A stretch of 36,434 nt of DNA from an uncultured Clostridia bacterium (GCA_947166945.1 CAMVGH010000017.1:1-36434), one strand, 5' to 3'; shown: positions 1 through 9,027, counted from the stretch's first letter. Numbers and translations are program-made. Notes: generated by a model not told the origin, from the letters alone.

Positions 1-2987
1 AGCGATATTATCCACGCGAGTATGAAGTAGATGACCGCCGTTGCTATCAGCGGGAAGAACGCCTCGTAAGTGCGGCTTCTTATGATATCGCCCATCTTTG
101 TAAGATCCTGTATCGCTATATATCCCACGATAGATGTGCCTTTCAGCAGCGATATTATCTCTCCGTTATATACCGGCAGGAACCGTACCGCCGCCTGCGG
201 GAATATGAAACGGAAAAATGCCTGATTTTCGCTGTAGCCGAGCGCGAGGGCAGCTTCTCGCTGCCCGGCGTCGATGCTTTCGATACCGGAACGCATGATC
301 TCGGACGCGTAAGCCCCGAAGTTCAGCGAGAACCCGACGATAGCCACCCATACAGCCGAGAGTCCCGATTTTCCCAGAATGACATAGTAGAGTATCATCA
401 GCAGTACCACCATAGGAGTACCTTGCAGCAGCTTTACATACAGGTTGGATATCAGGTCTGCAAGTCTGCTGCCTGTGCGTCTGAACATACATACCGCAAA
501 GGCAAGTATCGTACCGAAAAGCGTTGACATCACAGTTATCAGGCAGGTGGTGCCTATGCCCTCAAGTATCAGTTCCCAGCGGTTTTCGCGGATAAAATTC
601 TTCTCGAAACTCAGTGCGATGCTCTCAAAAAATCCGGGTTCAGTTTCCTGTACTGTCTCTTCTTCAACGGTCGCTACCATGATCGCTGCCTGTTCAACGT
701 ACAGCGGGTCGGAGAAGTCTATAACTTCCGCACGTTCCGGCGTATTGTTCAGATTTGCGAATATGCAGTCGATATCACCCGACTGTAATGCCAGTATTAT
801 TCCGCTGTAATCGTATATCTTGATCTCAAGACCGGCATTCATCCATGCGGCGAACCGGGTCGCCATCTCAATATCGTATCCGCATATCACATTATCCTTG
901 TAGAAACTGTACGGTTCAACAATACCTGTTGTGCCGATCTTTAATGTAAATGTCGGATTTTCAGCCTTCGGTATATCCGGCATTTCATAATTCTTATCAA
1001 ATACCCATCGTCTGAACGCATCTTCATTGACCCCGTTGCTGTTTATCATCGCAATGAACTCATTGAGCTTATTTTTAAGATCGGGTACGGAAGGATTCTT
1101 TGAAATTCCAACAGCGATATCGGTATCTTCTCCGAGATTGTCGTCCAGAAGCGTCACGCCCTGTACTCCGTTGTCTATCGCAAGCTGCATCTGTCTGCGG
1201 TCGAACACGAACGCGTCGAACATTCCCTGACGCACCGCGTCGAAGCCGGAGTATTTATCCGTACACTGCACGACCTGAGCATTCGGGAGATACTGCTCGA
1301 CCTTGAACATCGATGAGGAACCGGTCTCAACGCCTATCTTCATTCCTGCGACATTCAGCTCTTCGGCGGAGGAATATTTCGGTACATTACCGTCGGCTGC
1401 GGGAACGCTGCTGTCCTTGGTCACGAACACAACATCGCTGCCGGATTCCTTATCCGAGAAATATACGCTTTCGGCTCTCTCCTTTGTGACGGAGATATTT
1501 GCCGCAGCCATATCGTATTTTCCGGAAGCGATCGCCGGTATTACAGCGGAGAATGTCATCGTGTCGAATTTCGGCGTATAGCCGTACTCGCGGCAGAACA
1601 TTGCCACAAGCTCGATCTCATATCCGGTAAGACTTCCGTTGTATGTGAACTCCCACGGCGGAGTCGTGCCGTCGCAGGCGATGTTCAGCGTTCCGTTCTC
1701 TCCGGTGAATCCCGTAAGATCGACATACTGCTCCAGATCACCGCCGGTCCATTTTTCAAGCAGCTTATCCATAGTGCCGTCCGCGCTGATCTTCGCGAGG
1801 AATTCATTTACCCTATCCCGCAGCGCACCGCCTTTATCCGTCTTCGGGAACGCAAAAGCGAACGGTGTCTGCTCAGCCTTTTCATTCAGGTAGAACAGCG
1901 AAGGATTTTCTTCTATCATGGTGTTCGCCTGATCTGAGGACATCAGATATCCGTCTATCTTCCCTTTGACAGTGGCAAGCGCAAGATCGGCGGATACATC
2001 ATAGTAAAAATACTTTGCGTCCGGGAACATTTTTTCCGCAACAGGCTCATAAGCACTTCCGGTAAGGATACCGATCCTCTTATCCCTGAAATACGAGAGA
2101 GGCGTATCCTTTGTTACCTCGGAAGCGGGAGTGCTTCCCGCAAGATCCGCTGCTCTTACTGTAAGCACTATACCGCCTTTGTAGAATGTATCAGAGAAGT
2201 TTATGCTTTCTTTCCGCTCTTCGGTGATCGCGAGTGAAGAAGCGCACATATCATACATTCCGGAGCTGAGTCCGCTCAGTCTCGCGGAGAAATCCACGTC
2301 ATCTATAACGGGAGTATAACCGTATCTCCGGCAGAACTTCTCGACAAGCTCTATCGAGAGTCCTACATTTTCATTATCCTTTATATACGAGAACGGCATA
2401 TCGGAAGCGGTGGTAACGACGCGGAGCTTGCCGTTTTCGCCGGAAAAACCGGTGAGATCCACAACTTTTGCGCTCTCGTCATCGCCGAACCACTTATCTC
2501 CCATTGCATCAAGGGTTCCGTCCTTGATAAAATCGGAAAGCATCTCATTGAACTGTGTGCGTATCTTATCGGCACGTTCATCATTCTTCTGGAAACCGAA
2601 AGCGTAATCGTCCGTGGTCAGCATTTCCCTGAAATAGTCAAGGTTTTTCTGTTCCTGACAAAGTACACGCATAGTCGGTTCATCGCCGAGAAATCCGTCG
2701 ATCTTCCCCTGAGAGAGAGCCGCCGCGGTATCGCTTGTACTGTTGAAATAAAGGTATTCACTGTCAGGGAAGTTATCGAACGTTGCCTGTTCAAAGCTTG
2801 TACCCGTAACTATACCGATCTTTTTTCCATTATAATCCTTGTAAGATGTAGTTTTTGCCGTTGTTTCCTGCTGCGGAGCATTTTGGGTACTCTTTCTGCT
2901 TAATACGGCATACAAAACCCCTGCCGCGATAAGGAGAACCAATACGACAATAATGATGATATCTGTTTTCCTTGTATCTTTTCGCAT
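1..2987 (-). CDS. Amino-acid ABC transporter: fused substrate-binding modules plus permease (partial, C-terminus beyond left edge)
   Basis: Polar amino-acid importer subunit joining binding modules to the membrane channel in one chain, as in GlnP-type proteins. The frame runs open from the ATG at 2985-2987 (AGGGGTT upstream) to base 1, giving 995 codons. Residues 10-28 form an N-terminal membrane anchor. Then come SBP_bac_3-type segments: residues ~48-166 match only the second half of a domain (GKKIGIVTGT to DKWFG); ~185-415 and ~430-660 are complete domains; ~677-772 is only a first half, ending near DFSDPLYVEQ. The permease starts at ~800 and shows the EAA-type loop at ~905-930 (REAALALGY). 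No ATPase partner is visible here; it may lie beyond the left edge. The half-domain arrangement reads as a circular permutation of three domains. The family is certain; the substrate is unknown. Confidence 0.9.
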   Translation of the reverse strand, partial: MRKDTRKTDIIIIVVLVLLIAAGVLYAVLSRKSTQNAPQQETTAKTTSYKDYNGKKIGIVTGTSFEQATFDNFPDSEYLYFNSTSDTAAALSQGKIDGFLGDEPTMRVLCQEQKNLDYFREMLTTDDYAFGFQKNDERADKIRTQFNEMLSDFIKDGTLDAMGDKWFGDDESAKVVDLTGFSGENGKLRVVTTASDMPFSYIKDNENVGLSIELVEKFCRRYGYTPVIDDVDFSARLSGLSSGMYDMCASSLAITEERKESINFSDTFYKGGIVLTVRAADLAGSTPASEVTKDTPLSYFRDKRIGILTGSAYEPVAEKMFPDAKYFYYDVSADLALATVKGKIDGYLMSSDQANTMIEENPSLFYLNEKAEQTPFAFAFPKTDKGGALRDRVNEFLAKISADGTMDKLLEKWTGGDLEQYVDLTGFTGENGTLNIACDGTTPPWEFTYNGSLTGYEIELVAMFCREYGYTPKFDTMTFSAVIPAIASGKYDMAAANISVTKERAESVYFSDKESGSDVVFVTKDSSVPAADGNVPKYSSAEELNVAGMKIGVETGSSSMFKVEQYLPNAQVVQCTDKYSGFDAVRQGMFDAFVFDRRQMQLAIDNGVQGVTLLDDNLGEDTDIAVGISKNPSVPDLKNKLNEFIAMINSNGVNEDAFRRWVFDKNYEMPDIPKAENPTFTLKIGTTGIVEPYSFYKDNVICGYDIEMATRFAAWMNAGLEIKIYDYSGIILALQSGDIDCIFANLNNTPERAEVIDFSDPLYVEQAAIMVATVEEETVQETEPGFFESIALSFEKNFIRENRWELILEGIGTTCLITVMSTLFGTILAFAVCMFRRTGSRLADLISNLYVKLLQGTPMVVLLMILYYVILGKSGLSAVWVAIVGFSLNFGAYASEIMRSGIESIDAGQREAALALGYSENQAFFRFIFPQAAVRFLPVYNGEIISLLKGTSIVGYIAIQDLTKMGDIIRSRTYEAFFPLIATAVIYFILAWIIS

Positions 2988-3081
2988 ACAAATAACCCCT
3001 GCAAGTAATGATTTTGAATACACATGCCATCAATTCAGTCCGCGCAATGCAGATATATACAGATGAGAACTATTCGATAGT

Positions 3082-3110
3082 ATTATAACATTTTTACTGC
3101 CAAAAGTCAA
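3082..3110 (-). promoter_or_regulatory. Sigma-A promoter of the fused amino-acid transporter
   Basis: On the minus strand TTGACT (3105-3110), 17 bp, then TATAAT (3082-3087) preceded by TGT, an extended -10. Transcription would start near 3075, leaving an ~88-nt leader. A small dyad, ACTAT-TCG-ATAGT (3069-3081), sits on the predicted start site and could be an operator or a short hairpin. Confidence 0.8.
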
Positions 3111-3166
3111 TAAATATATGATATTTTGAATATATAGGCTGTACAGCACAAAAGGCGCGGGGCGCG

Positions 3167-4636
3167 TTATCCGATGCTTGCAAGATGCTCGGCAAACTGG
3201 CTTCGGATATCGTCCAGAAGTTCGTTGAGACCGGCGGCTTCCATTTCGGCTTTCATTTTCGGCATAACCACATCGGGGTCGGAAGTCCCGGTACGCAGAT
3301 CGGTGGCATAATTTGACCATATTGCCGTCACGGTCGTTACTATGTCCTCTTTGCGTGTCCGGTCATATATGAACCCTTTGGATCCGCTGTATATCCCGTA
3401 TTGCGCGTACCCTTCAAATACCTTTGTCCACTGATCCGGGTCGGACAGGAAATCCTCGCTCACCGATTCCACCGACGCATTTATCACAGAGCCGAAAGGA
3501 TAGAGCTTGACGTTGTACCTGTCGATACCCTCCTGTGTCCGCAGGACCGTTCCGTTATCCAGATATCTGTAGTGTTCGCCCTCTATACCGTATGCAAATA
3601 TATCACGGAATTTTCTGTCGGTATTTAACAGCTCTATGTAGCGGAGAGCCGCCTTTGCGTGCTCCTCGTCACACCCCGCGCATATCGCTGTCATTGCGCC
3701 CTGCTCGGTATTCTTTGAAATATAGGGTCCGTCATAGATCGATGTCTTTACATTGAATCCCCAGTCGGCAGGGTTTGAATAACCGCTGTAACCTCTCCAT
3801 GCGACTCCGGAACGAATCGGTGTGTCGTTCGGCACCGCGGACAGCTCCATTGCAGAGGCGTCGGGATTGATATAGCCGAGAGTGTACCACTTATGCAGCA
3901 GTCTCAGCCGATCCATTATCTCCTCGTCCTCCCATAGAGGTATTATCTCCGTCATTTCGCGGTTATATGGCATTACGATCAGCGAACCTACCACGCTCTC
4001 AAGAGAATTGAAAATTCCTGCTATACCGGATTTTGACATTTCTAAGGGATATTTTGAGGGAAAGTCTTTCTTGTACACCTCAAGATAAGGCTCCAGATCC
4101 CCGAATTTCATGAATTCCGGTATGGTCATTCCCTTCTCGCCCTCGTAATAATCGGCATTGAAGCGGAACATCATCTCCGCGCCCATATCTTTCAGTGTCG
4201 GTACCGCGTATATCCGTCCGTGCAGCTCCGCCGCTTCCCAGTAATCCCCGATAATACGGTAAAGATCGGGAGTTTCTGTTTCTATAAGATCCGTTATATC
4301 GTAGTACAGCCCTTTCGCGGCGTTGGTATTGTATGGATTGAGCCACTCACAGGTATATACCATGTCATAGTATTCTCCGGACGCCATGATAAGATTTATC
4401 ACTTCGGTCTGCTGTATCTCAAGATCCACGACCACGCCGATCTTTTCGGCAGAGTAGTCATTGGCTGCTTTCACGATCTTCTTTACATCGGCAGGCACCG
4501 ACGCTCCGTAAGTCACCCAACGGAGCCGGATCACATCTTTATCATATTCTTCGGGCTTGTCGCACCCGGATAATAAAGCGATCGGCATTACAGCGGCAAG
4601 AACCGCGGCAGCGATCCTTTTCCAAAGACTGCGCAT
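3167..4636 (-). CDS. Sugar ABC transporter substrate-binding lipoprotein (CUT1 type)
   Basis: Extracytoplasmic binding protein for a carbohydrate importer. The N-terminus is a lipoprotein signal: basic start, hydrophobic stretch and lipobox LLSGC with Cys25 as the lipid anchor. The mature 465-residue chain resembles long family-1 solute-binding proteins that work with LplB/LplC-type permeases. It is the last gene of a three-gene operon, 17 nt behind the second permease. No convincing terminator follows; only a short GC-rich hairpin with TTTT near 3145-3166. Substrate cannot be told from sequence; relatives of this permease pair usually carry plant or host oligosaccharides (family knowledge). 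Confidence 0.85.
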   Translation of the reverse strand: MRSLWKRIAAAVLAAVMPIALLSGCDKPEEYDKDVIRLRWVTYGASVPADVKKIVKAANDYSAEKIGVVVDLEIQQTEVINLIMASGEYYDMVYTCEWLNPYNTNAAKGLYYDITDLIETETPDLYRIIGDYWEAAELHGRIYAVPTLKDMGAEMMFRFNADYYEGEKGMTIPEFMKFGDLEPYLEVYKKDFPSKYPLEMSKSGIAGIFNSLESVVGSLIVMPYNREMTEIIPLWEDEEIMDRLRLLHKWYTLGYINPDASAMELSAVPNDTPIRSGVAWRGYSGYSNPADWGFNVKTSIYDGPYISKNTEQGAMTAICAGCDEEHAKAALRYIELLNTDRKFRDIFAYGIEGEHYRYLDNGTVLRTQEGIDRYNVKLYPFGSVINASVESVSEDFLSDPDQWTKVFEGYAQYGIYSGSKGFIYDRTRKEDIVTTVTAIWSNYATDLRTGTSDPDVVMPKMKAEMEAAGLNELLDDIRSQFAEHLASIG

Positions 4637-4653
4637 CTTTCTGCCCCCCCTTT

Positions 4654-5574
4654 TTATTCCTTGACCGCGCCTATCGTAAGCCCGGTCCTGAGAAATTTCT
4701 GAAAGAACGGGAACAGCAGCATTATAGGCAGTATGGTGATGACTACCAGCGTCATCTTCATCGAGGTGCCGGGGACATTCACATTAACGGCTCCCGCAAC
4801 TTTCATCGCGTCGCGCGTCATAGCCTGCACCGTCCTGTCAATGTTCACCAGCACGTACTGCAGCGGGTACAGTTCGCTGTGGTTTGAGTCAATGTATATC
4901 AGTGCCGGATACCAGCTGTTCCAGTAGGCGAATATCTGGAACACCGCGACCGTAATGACAACAGGTCTGCAAATCGGCAGAACTATCAGCAGGAGGCTCT
5001 GGAGCGGGGACACACCCTCAAGTTTTCCGGCTTCTATGAGGGAATCCGGGACGCTCGTGCGGAAATAGTTCCGCATTATCATTATGTACCATGTGGAGCA
5101 CATTCCCGGCAGTATAAGCGCGAGATAGGTATTTTTCAGATGCAGTATCTGCGTGTTCACCATATAAGAGGAAACAAGTCCTCCCGAAAACAGCATAGGG
5201 AGCAGCAGGAACAGCATAAGCGCCTTTGTATGAGCAAACTCCTTCCGGGAAAGAGCATACGCGCAGGGACACATTATTATCAGCCCCAGCGCTGTTCCGG
5301 AAACAGTTATGATGACCGAATTGAGGAATGCCCTCGGCAGCGTGCTTCCTGTACGGAACAGATAATAATATGAATCAAGCGAGAATTCATGCGGGATAAA
5401 GCCGAAACCGTATTCCACAAGGCTCTTCTCGGAAGTAAAGGAAACCATGAATACGAGCAGCACCGGCATGAACGCCAGCACTATTATGAGAGTAAAGAAT
5501 ATGACAACAACGATATTCGCCCCTTTGCTGAAAGAGCTTTCCTGAGTCATCACATATTTTCCGGATTTCTTCAT
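4654..5574 (-). CDS. Carbohydrate ABC transporter permease (LplC/YtcP-like)
   Basis: Second membrane subunit of the sugar importer, 306 residues and the usual length for MalG-side CUT1 permeases. A short cytoplasmic start is followed by a strong first membrane segment (IVVVIFFTLIIVLAFMPVLL) and further hydrophobic segments. The coupling loop for the ATPase lies near residues 178-200 (IEAGKLEGVSP ... LPICRP), matching the EAA motif. It lies 12 nt after the partner permease and 17 nt before the binding-protein gene, so the three are surely co-transcribed. No nucleotide-binding subunit is encoded here; such systems commonly borrow a shared MsmX-like ATPase. Confidence 0.9.
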   Translation of the reverse strand: MKKSGKYVMTQESSFSKGANIVVVIFFTLIIVLAFMPVLLVFMVSFTSEKSLVEYGFGFIPHEFSLDSYYYLFRTGSTLPRAFLNSVIITVSGTALGLIIMCPCAYALSRKEFAHTKALMLFLLLPMLFSGGLVSSYMVNTQILHLKNTYLALILPGMCSTWYIMIMRNYFRTSVPDSLIEAGKLEGVSPLQSLLLIVLPICRPVVITVAVFQIFAYWNSWYPALIYIDSNHSELYPLQYVLVNIDRTVQAMTRDAMKVAGAVNVNVPGTSMKMTLVVITILPIMLLFPFFQKFLRTGLTIGAVKE

Positions 5575-5586
5575 ATCGCCCCTCCT

Positions 5587-6540
5587 TTATACAAGCGCAC
5601 TGTCTTTGTCTATCCTGCGCGTGATGATGTTGGATATCACAAGCAGTATGCACCCTACCGAGCTCTGGAGGAATGCGGCGGCGGAGGAATAGCTGAAATT
5701 TGCTTCGTACATAAGGGATTTGTACACATAAACATCGAGAGTCTGAGTAACCTCCTGAAGCGATCCCGAATCCATAGGCACCTGATAGAACAATCCGAAA
5801 TCGCTGGACATTATGCTTCCGATGCTGAGAATGAAGAGAGTGGCGATAGTGGGTCTCAGATGCGGCAGAGTGATATATCTCACCCGCTGCAGGAAAGTCG
5901 CGCCGTCCAGTGCTGCGGCTTCATACAAAGTACGGTCGATATTTGTAATGGAGCAGAGATATATTATCATCGTATATCCGGTGGTCTTCCATATCTCAAG
6001 CGCTATCAGTATTCCGCGCCAGTGCTCCGGAGACTGGTACCACTGCACGGGATCGGCTCCCAGAGCGGTAAGGATATGGTTGATAAGTCCCAGATCGGTG
6101 GAGAGGAACGCATAAACACAGTACGCTATGACGACCCATGAGATGAAGTACGGCAGTACGAGCGTCATCTGCACCAGCGCCCTGAACTTCTTCTGATGCA
6201 CCTCGGAAAGCAGTATCGCGAACGTTACCGATATAACGACTCCGGCCACTATGAAGATCGAGTTGTAGAACAGAGTGTTCAGTATCACCGACTGGCTTAG
6301 AGGATTTCTGAAAAGATAGGAGAAATTCCGCAGTCCTACCCACGGGCTGTTTACAAAAAGGTTCTCAAACAGCGACTTTCCCGGTACCGGAGTAAAATCC
6401 TTGAACGCGAACACTATCCCGAACAGCGGCAGATAGCAGAACAGCCCGTACCATATCACTGCCGGGAGAGTCATAATATTCAGCTGCCGCCTTTCTTTTC
6501 GTGCGGAAGCTGACAGCGAACCGCGTGATCTCTTTGCCAT
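5587..6540 (-). CDS. Carbohydrate ABC transporter permease (LplB/YteP-like)
   Basis: First gene of the sugar-import operon, 317 residues, a MalF-side CUT1 permease. A basic N-terminus (KRSRGSLSASARKERRQ) precedes the first membrane segment. The EAA loop is clear at about residues 202-222 (YEAAALDGATFLQRVRYITL), the face that meets the ATPase. The start at 6540 is supported by GAAAGGGATC just upstream and by a good promoter at 6592-6620. Together with the second permease and the lipoprotein it forms a complete importer apart from the ATPase. No glycoside hydrolase or regulator is linked to it. Confidence 0.9.
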   Translation of the reverse strand: MAKRSRGSLSASARKERRQLNIMTLPAVIWYGLFCYLPLFGIVFAFKDFTPVPGKSLFENLFVNSPWVGLRNFSYLFRNPLSQSVILNTLFYNSIFIVAGVVISVTFAILLSEVHQKKFRALVQMTLVLPYFISWVVIAYCVYAFLSTDLGLINHILTALGADPVQWYQSPEHWRGILIALEIWKTTGYTMIIYLCSITNIDRTLYEAAALDGATFLQRVRYITLPHLRPTIATLFILSIGSIMSSDFGLFYQVPMDSGSLQEVTQTLDVYVYKSLMYEANFSYSSAAAFLQSSVGCILLVISNIITRRIDKDSALV

Positions 6541-6801
6541 ATATGTGATCCCTTTCCTGACTTTGCGTATTTATCTTCGGTTTGCAGAGTTATTATATCA
6601 CAAACCGGATAACATTTCAAGTAAAAATTATGACCTTTTGTTTAACTGCCGTCATTATTGTATCACTTTTTTCATTTCACGCAAATAAATTTGCTTTACA
6701 GCGGACTGTCCGTCCGGATAGCCGAACACGGTATCGACGCCCTGTCCGATAAACGATCCGATGATGATGCGCGCCCGATAATAAAAACGCCGTTTTGACT
6801 A
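6541..6801. other. Divergent intergenic control region between sugar importer and fbp
   Basis: About 420 non-coding bases separate the importer start (6540) from the fbp start (6963). The left part holds the importer promoter. Between 6660 and 6790 there is no ORF of note. It contains a dyad GCAAAT-AA-ATTTGC (6681-6694) and several TCCGGATA/TCCGATA-like words at 6709-6770 whose role is unknown. The fbp promoter and dyad follow. Confidence 0.5.
6592..6620 (-). promoter_or_regulatory. Promoter of the sugar ABC operon
   Basis: Minus strand TTGAAA (6615-6620), 17 bp, TATAAT (6592-6597) with TGA before it (extended -10). It lies ~55 bp upstream of the first permease start. Confidence 0.8.
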
Positions 6802-6839
6802 TTGAAAATAAAATAAGTGTATGATATAATTTCAATAGT
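6798..6839 (+). promoter_or_regulatory. fbp promoter framed by a 10-bp inverted repeat
   Basis: TTGAAA (6802-6807), 17 bp, TATAAT (6825-6830) with TGA before it. Perfect arms ACTATTGAAA (6798-6807) and TTTCAATAGT (6830-6839) cover the -35 box and the start site, with centres 32 bp apart, about three helical turns. That is the layout of a repressor operator. The upstream TTGACT at 6795 is 24 bp from the -10 and is not the likely -35. Confidence 0.75.
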
Positions 6840-6962
6840 ACGACCGGACAGTATTATGCAGCGGAAAAGGGTGCCGCAACGGCAGGACATGAGGTGTCAG
6901 GAAGCACTCAGGGAAACTCATACAGGAGAAATATTCCGCTGAAACAGTACGAAAGGATAACA

Positions 6963-8915
6963 ATGGACAAAAAATATCTTACACTTCTTGCAAAGGAATA
7001 TCCCACTATAGAAAGCGCCGCAGCCGAGATCATAAACCTCTCTGCGATACGCAGCCTTCCAAAAGGCACCGAATACTTTTTCAGCGATATGCACGGCGAA
7101 TATGAAGCATTCCTGCACATGCTCCGCAGCGCGTCCGGAATGATAAAGAACAAGATAGACACAGTTCTCGGCAAGACCGTTTCAAATGCCGAGCGCGAAA
7201 GGCTTGCCGTTCTGATATATAATCCCGAAAAAGAGCTGAAACATCTTTCGGAGAATAATATGATAACCGACGAATGGCGGAGTATGACGATCTATCGTAT
7301 TATAATAGTTCTGGAGGCTGTTTCCGCGAAGTACTCACGCTCCCATGTAAGAAAACATATCCCCTCCGATATGGTATATATCCTTGACGAACTTCTGAAT
7401 GTCACCGACGATGTGAACAAGGATTTTTACTATGATGAGATCATACGTACCATTCTCGATACGGGAATCGCCGACGAATTTATCACGGAGCTGTGCGGAA
7501 TGATACGATCCCTGTCGATAGATGTGCTTCATATAATCGGTGATATATATGACCGCGGTCCCCGCGCCGATATCATTATGGACGAGCTTATGAAGTTCCA
7601 TGATATAGATATCCAATGGGGTAATCACGATATCTCATGGATGGGCGCAGCAGCAGGTAATCAGGCACTTATCGCCAATGTCATACGCATCTCCATGCGC
7701 TATAACAACTTCGATATACTTGAAGACGGCTATGGGCTGAACCTGCGTGCTCTCGCGGTTTTTGCGGCCGAGACATACAAGGACGATGACTGTGCGCTGT
7801 TTATGCCAAGCACGCTTGACGACAATAAGTACGACCCCGTTGACACGAAGCTCGTGGCGAAAATGCACAAGGCGATAACGATAATACAGTTAAAGCTCGA
7901 AGGACAGCTCATGGAGAAGTATCCCGAGTGGGAGATGCGTGACCGCGTGATGTTCAGCCGCGTTGATTTCCGCAGCTGCACCATAAATATAAACGGCAGG
8001 ATGCATAAGCTGAAGGACTGCAATTTCCCGACAGTTGACGAAAATGACCCTCTTGCTCTTTCAGACGGCGAAAAGGAACTGATGTCCGTGCTGTCAGCAT
8101 CGTTCCGGCACAGCGAGAAGCTTCACCGGCATATCCGCTTTCTGTATGCGCACGGTTCGATGTACAAGATAAGCAACGGAAATGTTCTTTTTCACGGCTG
8201 CATACCGCTCGATGAGAACGGCGGGCTGCAAAGCGTATGGATAGATATGGCGGAGTACAGCGGCAGGGAGCTTATGGATAAACTGGACGAAGTTGCCAAC
8301 AAGGCGTATTTTCTCCCGAATGGTCCGGAAAAAGAATATGCCCTCGATTATATGCTTTACCTTTGGTGCGGTGCGCGGTCACCGCTTTACGGAAAGGATA
8401 AGATGGCGTTCTTCGAGAGGTATTTCCTCGATGACAAAGAACTTCATGCCGAACATTACAACGCCTACTACACATTCTCCGAAAAAGCGGATGTATGCAG
8501 GAGACTGCTCGGTCTGTTTGTTGAAGATGTGGATAAGGGGCATATAATAAACGGTCACGTGCCTGTGAAGATCAAGAACGGCGAGCACCCTGTCAAAGCG
8601 GACGGAAGGCTGTTTGTGATCGACGGCGGCATTTCCAAGGCATATCAGAAGACGACCGGAATTGCAGGATATACTCTGATCTTTGATTCCCACAGTCTGA
8701 ACCTTGCCGAACACTACCCATTCATTCCCGGTGAGAGCGAACGGACACCGCACATACATCTGGTGGAACGGCTCGACCGCCGTGCGAATGTCTCCGACAC
8801 CGACAAGGGACGTGAGATACTCGAACAGATAAACGATCTGCGGGAGCTTATGGCAGTGTACAGATCGGGGGATATAAAAGAACGGCAAAAGAGCCGCCCC
8901 GACATGGGAGTATAG
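6963..8915 (+). CDS. fbp: Fructose-1,6-bisphosphatase, class III
   Basis: Hydrolyses fructose 1,6-bisphosphate to fructose 6-phosphate in gluconeogenesis, in the cytoplasm. At 650 residues it matches the large Firmicute class III enzyme. Calcineurin-type metal motifs are visible: DMH at residues 42-44, GDIYDRG at 193-199 and GNHD at 220-223, with NGHVPVK and DGG motifs towards the C-terminus. The frame stays open up to a GTG at 6894, but ATG 6963 is preferred: GAAAGGA lies 5 nt ahead and the protein then begins MDKKYLTLLAKEYP, as in relatives. The leader from the predicted start site is ~125 nt and holds a possible 17-codon ORF (6889-6942). Monocistronic. Confidence 0.95.
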   Translation: MDKKYLTLLAKEYPTIESAAAEIINLSAIRSLPKGTEYFFSDMHGEYEAFLHMLRSASGMIKNKIDTVLGKTVSNAERERLAVLIYNPEKELKHLSENNMITDEWRSMTIYRIIIVLEAVSAKYSRSHVRKHIPSDMVYILDELLNVTDDVNKDFYYDEIIRTILDTGIADEFITELCGMIRSLSIDVLHIIGDIYDRGPRADIIMDELMKFHDIDIQWGNHDISWMGAAAGNQALIANVIRISMRYNNFDILEDGYGLNLRALAVFAAETYKDDDCALFMPSTLDDNKYDPVDTKLVAKMHKAITIIQLKLEGQLMEKYPEWEMRDRVMFSRVDFRSCTININGRMHKLKDCNFPTVDENDPLALSDGEKELMSVLSASFRHSEKLHRHIRFLYAHGSMYKISNGNVLFHGCIPLDENGGLQSVWIDMAEYSGRELMDKLDEVANKAYFLPNGPEKEYALDYMLYLWCGARSPLYGKDKMAFFERYFLDDKELHAEHYNAYYTFSEKADVCRRLLGLFVEDVDKGHIINGHVPVKIKNGEHPVKADGRLFVIDGGISKAYQKTTGIAGYTLIFDSHSLNLAEHYPFIPGESERTPHIHLVERLDRRANVSDTDKGREILEQINDLRELMAVYRSGDIKERQKSRPDMGV

Positions 8916-8920
8916 AAAAA

Positions 8921-8966
8921 GCCGAACGCTTTAGATTTTTTGATAACTCCGGACAGCGAGGCAGAA
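8921..8966. repeat. Direct repeat, copy 1 (behind hairpin B)
   Basis: Reads GCCGAACGCTTTAGAT, a variable ATTTTTTGATA-like stretch, then ACTCCGGACAGCGAGGCAGA. A second copy lies at 9028-9066. Seen from the minus strand each copy follows the T-run of a hairpin terminator. Confidence 0.75.
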
Positions 8967-8998
8967 AAATACCGTATAGCAGATAACTGCCATACGGT
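8963..8998 (-). terminator. Hairpin terminator B, second behind tRNA-Gly
   Basis: Arms 8971-8982 and 8987-8998 pair over 12 positions with one mismatch and an ATAA loop. On the minus strand the hairpin is followed by TATTTTT. On the plus strand only TTT follows, so it may be a weak end for fbp. Confidence 0.65.
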
Positions 8999-9027
8999 TT
9001 GTCAGCGCGGACACCGCGCCTGTCTCT

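Noticed and set aside
5389-6141. 250-codon open frame on the plus strand across both sugar permeases
   Set aside because: It spans the junction of two real genes on the other strand and is strongly hydrophilic, as expected for the reverse of membrane-protein codons.
6795-6830. TTGACT at 6795 as the fbp -35 box
   Set aside because: The spacer to TATAAT would be 24 bp; TTGAAA at 6802 gives 17 bp.
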